A DNA stretch of 64,000 bases from Kudoa neothunni (Eukaryota; Cnidaria): assembly GCA_964304625.1 (NCBI GenBank), contig OZ199838.1, forward strand, positions 15,252,001 through 15,316,000, read 5' to 3'. The translations under genes and the position numbers were made by a program. Shown in pieces: positions 58,905 to 64,000 of this stretch. The notes beneath the pieces were generated by a model. That model saw only the letters and a list, made by a program, of their open reading frames with translations, was not told the DNA's origin and did no database searches. Within the stretch, counting starts at the first letter, position 1, and each line of letters opens with the position of its first letter.

Positions 58905-59325
58905 AGGGATCGTAGTTTTCGACGTTTATTTGGGTTGATCCGGCAGTACGCATGCTTGAAAATTTAAAATGTAAAAAAATTGCAACAAGAATCCCCACAA
59001 AAAACTTTTTTTATCAAATGGTGACAGCAAAAAAACGTCGAGAACAATTATAGAATCTAAATTCTCTTAATTTTGACATTTTTTAACGAAATATGTTTCC
59101 TTGACTTTATTTGTGAATTCTATTTTTTTGTAGAGATAATTTCACTTTGTAATATTTACAGGTTAGTTCATTTTCCATCTTCTCTAGGTTGATCCACTCA
59201 ACAATAAAACTTTCAATTTGTCTCCGGTAACTACCCATTTCATGTATTTCGAATAATCCAGAAAAATAAACGTCGAAACTTGTTTAAAAATTCGACGATT
59301 AAAATCAAAAACTACGACCCTCGGT
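58905..59325. repeat. dispersed repeat, copy 2 of 2
   Basis: It starts TAGGGATCGTAGTTTTCGAC and ends, inverted, with AAAACTACGACCCTC near 59325. It is homologous, in the same orientation, to 35233-35715, sharing AATTTTGACATTTTTT, ATATGTTTCCTT and TTCTCTAGGTTGATCCA. A 45-nt segment (about 59150) is present only here. Confidence 0.65.
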
Positions 59326-62300
59326 TATAAATAAGCAGGAGATGTATTCTAAATAATCCTCTCCACGACAACTATTTATTGGTATAATTAACGGTGTTAC
59401 AACTTCCATACTTATTGACAAATAATCGTTATTACACAAGTTAATATTTTTGAAAAATTAGCTCATAGTTGCTTAAAAATACTATGAATCGCCAAATTCT
59501 GTAATAAATCAACACTCTTGCATCGATGACCTACCTTGAATAAAAAAATATGTCGTCCTTTTTTTAGGATGTGGGAAAAGTACTTTTCATCTGATAGATC
59601 GACTTTTTGGAAAAAATGGAATTTTTTCAAATTGCTCTATGACTTCAATTAAATTCCCACGAATAAATATATTTTCTTATTTAGCATTAAACGTAATTTT
59701 ATAAACACAAAGCCGAAAAATGGTTCAATTTTGTATGTTTTCTATACACTCATACATAATATACAAAGTAAAATAGGGCTGTTATTAGTAGTTAATCATA
59801 TTATATGGTTTTTAATGCATTTAAGATCCAATCTAATCTCTTTTGAAATTTCGTGCGAATTCGTAATAATGTTTCCACGTTTTTCTCGAAGTATTAGTCT
59901 TTATTATTGCTTGTAATTATATTAAATAACGGAAAATAACTTTTTTAAATTAATATATTAAAAATTGATGTTAATTCGCATTGAGGATGGTAAGTGTAAC
60001 ATCGATTTTAAGACGCTCTGAGGGTTAATAAGAGCATCCATTTTTCTATCTATTTCTTTGCATATTTTGTATTTATTTTATAATGAAAATTTTATGATTT
60101 ATTTTATGTAAGTTTATAAAGCTTCTAGATGATAAAGTTTTAGACTTTTGGTCGCAAAAATAGACAATGTAAAATAAAGTGAATAATTTAAAGGGACGGC
60201 TCATAGGCTGATTTCAAAATAAATCATATAATAAATACAATTCATTAGAAAGCAGGCATTAGATTAAATGATTAAATAATTTACCATAATTATTTTTGAA
60301 GAATTAAAATAAATTGAGCATAAACTATTTTATTTCAAAAATATAAAAATTAAAAGAATATTGAAAAAGTTGTATTCGAAATTTAACTGAATAAAACACG
60401 AGCTTCAAAAGCTGCAAATGTATGAAACATAGGGATTGTTACCAAGCGCAAAAAACATTATTTGATCGTCAGAATCTATCAATACTTGAGTTATATTACA
60501 ATTAAACCTGATCTCATTCATAAATATTTTTTAATTTGTTAATTAAAAAGCTAAAAATGTCAGTTTCACAATATCGAGTTTATAAATAAATAATGCGCAA
60601 TGCCGAACAAATTGTTTATTAAAACATTCAAAATTATTCAAAATCTAATAGAAAATTTTTCTTTCATTGTTTACCATATTTCTTAATTTTTATAAACGAT
60701 TATAAATTTAGATACCGCTAAGTAATAATTACTTTATTATCTCGTAAAACATGTGTAAAAGTATTTATGAATAAAAAAATTAATATGAAATTATTCAATA
60801 TCGCGAAGCAATTCTAGGGTCCGGAAACCCCGTTTTGATTCGACATTGCGTAGTAAATTTGACCATGTGAAGGATACAGAGGGATGTTGAGGAGAAATTT
60901 AAAATTACTAGTTGTAATAATTCAATTAAATCAATGAGGAGTTCAAAAATGAACAGCTTAGAAATTTGATCTTAGTTATAGAATAATTAAGTCTTGGTAA
61001 AATAAACATTTTAAATATAAGGAACATTCCACTTTCGTTAGAATCATTTAGACAGAACAAAAACTATCCAGCTAAGACATTTCTAACAAACGAAAACGTG
61101 GATGAAGAAGAGACTTTATTAGTGGTCTAATTTAATAGCGGACCATGCGCCAGTACCTCTGATGATAAATGTCAAAAGGAACAATTAATCGTCAAACTGT
61201 CAACATTTAAAGTTAAGGATGTCTTAAGAACTCTTAGAAAACCTTTTCAAGTCAAGATCCAGAAGGTCTATGTACTTGACATACTGTTATGGATCGAGAA
61301 TCAGTTATTTTAAAAGAAAGAGAATCGCAGATTAAAATGGTGGGCACTTTCTTTAATGAAAAAAAATGAAAAATAGAAAAATTTTACTTTCATTATATAA
61401 ATGAGTTTATGTTTAAAAAGGAGCCAATAAATGGGTTAATCGTTTTTTGTGTGACACGCACGCGCACAACATGATTTACACATTAATTTTGTATTGCGTC
61501 GTAAGTTGGCGATCCCAATTTACTACTCACTACCGAGGCACGACTGTAAAATGTTATCAACGTAATGCTAGTATAAAGAGTCGTTACTGATGTAAAAATA
61601 TAACAAAATCGGAATTTAAAATTGTTTAAATATATAAATCTCACATTTATTACATTATCCCTTCTGATGTAAAAGCTCACACGAAATGCTTCATATTCGT
61701 ATCAAAAACGTTCTACATTAAAATGAAAATAAGCTTAATTTTAAATCATTAAATAGATCAATTATTCTGTTTAATTTAACTATTAAATTGTTGCCTTCGT
61801 TTAAAATTCAGAAGACTCGACCTTATAATATATTATAATATCGAATTTTATTCATCTATTTATTTATTTAATTAAGCACATACATTTCTAAAATGAATGC
61901 ATCAGAATTCGAAGTTGCTAATGTGTAAATCTGACAATAGGCATACATTTTTTTGATCAATTTCTAGATAGTATAATATTAAAAAAAATTTAAACCATTT
62001 TTTTTAATTATAATTTATTATTAATTCTATATCCCAGGTTTCAACCTTCTCTTTAGATCCAATAACAATTTAAATAATTTAATTTTTCATCTTTTAGTAA
62101 TTTAAATTTATTGAATGATTAATAATTGATTATGAATATGTTATTATTTTAACAATGCATCTATTTACCATTTATCCATATTTATTAATTTATGAACGCG
62201 ATATTTTAAGTTTAAATAATGCATGTGCAATTATTATTTTTCACCGATCCTTATTGCGAGCTCAAAACTAATTTTATATCATTTAAAAAATATCCATATT

Positions 62301-62457
62301 TTTTTAATAAGTAAAAAGGCTGAATTTTGTACGTTTATAACAACAAAACGTATTCAATGTAGCATGCGCGCGCAAGTTTATTTTTTTAGTTGTGAGTTTT
62401 CTTAATCGCCTACAATACCACTGATATTGCCCTGCTTTATTATAAACGCTAAACTAT
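59326..62457. other. intergenic, mostly AT-rich
   Basis: A right-hand piggyBac-like end (reverse complement TTAACCCTCAGAGCGTCTTA) lies at 60009-60028 without a clear left partner. A plus-strand stretch at about 61035-61315 has a coding-like composition in one frame (ENVDEEETLL..., then VKLSTFKVKDVLRTLRKPFQ and VKIQKVYVLDILLW) interrupted by a TAA near 61127. It is a possible relic but unassigned. A GCATGCGCGCGCAAG motif lies at about 62362, close upstream of the next gene. Confidence 0.35.
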
Positions 62458-64000
62458 ATGGAGTTTGATCGAGTATATTCACCTGAGACGATTTTGAATG
62501 AAAAGGAAAATCTCGAAAAATTATCTTTATGTATCCATTATTTTTAGATCGAGACACAATTTATCCAAAAAAATATTAGGTGACGAAAATAAATCTGAAA
62601 TAAAATTGAATGAGAGGGATTTTTTACGTATAATATTATGGTGACTGAAATTATTTTTCCAAATTTCAATTGGCTCTTAGGGATCTTAAGAGTAAGTCTA
62701 ATGAGAAAAGTTTATTTATTTACGATAAGGCTGCGAAAGTGTTCTTAATCAATAGAAAAATTTCAGTATCAAACGTAAACAAGGTTGATTCTATTTGATG
62801 TATCATTATTTTATGTATTTTGATGTGAATTAGAAATCCTACGAAAGTTATATGAATGAATATGTTTTAATCTTGAACCATCTATATGAAATAAATAACT
62901 TTTTACATGATTACCAGCCAACTCAAGTTGCATCCAAAACTGATTTAAATAATGAATTTGATGTGGTTTTGGCTCTAAAATTTGCTTTGAATGACGCTAT
63001 GAACGATTGGCACGACTCGCTGGAGCCATACACTTCCCTTTATAGTAAATTACTTTTTGTTAATCATAATTAAATTTATTTTACAATAATTAAATATTAT
63101 TTGTTGTCAACGTGATTTTAATTTGAATCAATTAGATGATGCAACACTTTTGAATTTTTTTCTCAAAATCAAAGTTCATTTTATATATGTATATTCTAGT
63201 TTGGTTGATTGTTGAATGATCAAAATTCGATGTAGATTATTCATTTGTATAAACCATTTAAGCAATGGAATTCCTCAGATAAAAAGGTGTTTGTTTTAAT
63301 TGTCGAGACGTCAATCTATTTATCGTGACTAGGATGGTTATGTGGTTATCGATACTTTTTACAACTACATCAATCAGAATCATGTATTTCTACCGACCAA
63401 ATGTGATCACGTATGTTTCTCTTTTGTTGGCTTTATTCACTTATTCTATTTACAGCTGAAATACGTGAAATATTGTTTTCTGAAGTGTTTGAAAGCTTAT
63501 ATGCATCAGATTTTTATATTTATCAATTTTGGCACTGTTACCGATAATCATTCATTGGATACAACGGAATTTATAGGTTTGTTGTTCGAAAATATTTGTT
63601 CTTATTTATTTCTATGGAAATTTAGCGATGACCGTGGTTCCGCAGTATTTTAAAGAACTGCTTGACAAAGTTAACTTCCATCAATTTAACCTGTTTATTT
63701 TATTTTTTTTTCGTAGATTAATTTGTCCGCAAAAATTAACTTTTTTAAACTCAAATTAAATCGAAAAGTATTTTCATCATTTTTGTGAATGTTTCATTCG
63801 AATAAAATCGATACCACATTATCATTTATGACAATTTGATTAATCTTCAATTGATTTTGTTGATAGAATGATGTTAGTTGGTGGCACCAAGTAGAAAAGA
63901 TCCAAACTAGTTTGAATTATATTTTTCCCTCTAAATCAAAACCAGCTACACCTAAATATCCACGTGTTAACAGTAGTGTTATTTGTGAGGGTAGTTTTGT
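62458..64000 (+). CDS. gamma-tubulin complex component-like protein, 5' part
   Basis: Eleven exons join in frame up to the window edge: 62458-62530, 62580-62640, 62681-62774, 62834-63044, 63136-63188, 63236-63286, 63333-63410, 63456-63576, 63626-63669, 63717-63767, 63867 to the edge. They encode about 323 aa; introns are 40-99 nt. The layout resembles the GCP N-terminal domain (Spc97/Spc98 family), which builds the microtubule-nucleating ring. Landmarks: MNEYVLILNHLYEINNFLHD, LALKFALNDAMNDWHDSLEP, DGYVVIDTFYNYI (family: G..vL..i), YCFLKCLKAYMHQI, DTTEFI (family: D..EFFI), then TVVPQYFKELLDKINLSAKI (family: vPsFL...a.kIl.aGK). The assignment rests on spacing and these weak motifs, so the subfamily (perhaps GCP5) is uncertain. 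The start is the first ATG of the open frame. It is incomplete at the 3' end. Confidence 0.6.

Noticed and set aside
61035-61320. Coding-like stretch with a stop near 61127 as a gene
   Set aside because: No splice arrangement removes the stop and no family was recognised; mentioned only as a possible relic.
1-64000. CRISPR array, bacterial operon, rRNA or intact tRNA genes
   Set aside because: No regularly spaced direct repeats, Shine-Dalgarno-led gene series, rRNA segments or foldable tRNA were seen; the window is eukaryotic.
1-64000. Alternative genetic code (TAA as sense), prompted by the in-frame TAA at 4397
   Set aside because: CK1 gamma, NDUFS3, the phosphatase and the RhoGAP all end in TAA exactly where the family ends or where no further homology follows, so TAA is a normal stop.

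Overview
This is a eukaryotic window: AT-rich (estimated about 70% A+T by eye), with spliceosomal genes and no bacterial gene arrangement. Exons can be assembled by hand using GT-AG introns. Most introns are only 36-68 nt, several exons are 21-34 nt, and joined frames stay open over up to 11 exons. The gene set (casein kinase 1 gamma, PPP2R3C, NDUFS3, a DHX33-like helicase, a dual-specificity phosphatase, a RhoGAP, a probable gamma-tubulin complex component) and the DNA transposons suggest a small-genome animal, possibly a reduced parasite. That is inference; the species is not resolved.

Layout. 1-4.45 kb: a hAT-like end, a TA-flanked MITE and an unrecognised 10-exon gene (minus). 5.3-11.5 kb: three piggyBac-like elements and a small 3-exon gene (minus, 8.1-8.6 kb). 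11.5-18 kb: mostly AT-rich, with a weak gene candidate at 14.8 kb and a CAGT-ended element at 15.8 kb. 18.0-19.5 kb: CK1 gamma (plus). 20.4-23.3 kb: a membrane-protein-like fragment, an element with long inverted repeats and a pogo/Tigger relic. 23.3-28.5 kb: AT-rich, with a Merlin relic and another CAGT-ended element. 28.6-29.5 kb: NDUFS3 (minus). 30.5-36.9 kb: a tRNA-like sequence, piggyBac relics and repeats. 37.3-40.2 kb: DHX33-like helicase and a small upstream gene (minus). 42.3-43.5 kb: DUSP (minus). 44.5-48.35 kb: a Merlin element with about 230-bp inverted repeats, interrupted by a Tc1/mariner-type element. 48.7-49.8 kb: a short RhoGAP-domain gene (minus). 51-52.8 kb: a Merlin relic and a MITE. 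53.3-55.0 kb: PPP2R3C (minus). 55.9-57.75 kb: a Merlin element with a nearly intact transposase. 58.3-58.7 kb: a small gene (minus). 58.9-60 kb: repeats. 62.46 kb to the end: gamma-tubulin complex-like gene (plus), cut by the window edge.

The cellular genes are housekeeping or signalling genes with no visible shared pathway. Two dense transposon communities, Merlin (ISXO2-like transposase) and piggyBac-like, dominate the space between them. The most unusual cellular gene is the RhoGAP: it encodes a single-domain protein of about 242 residues with a possible signal peptide and a lysine where the catalytic arginine finger should be. All exon models were built by eye from splice signals and frame. 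Homology statements rest on recalled family motifs, not searches.
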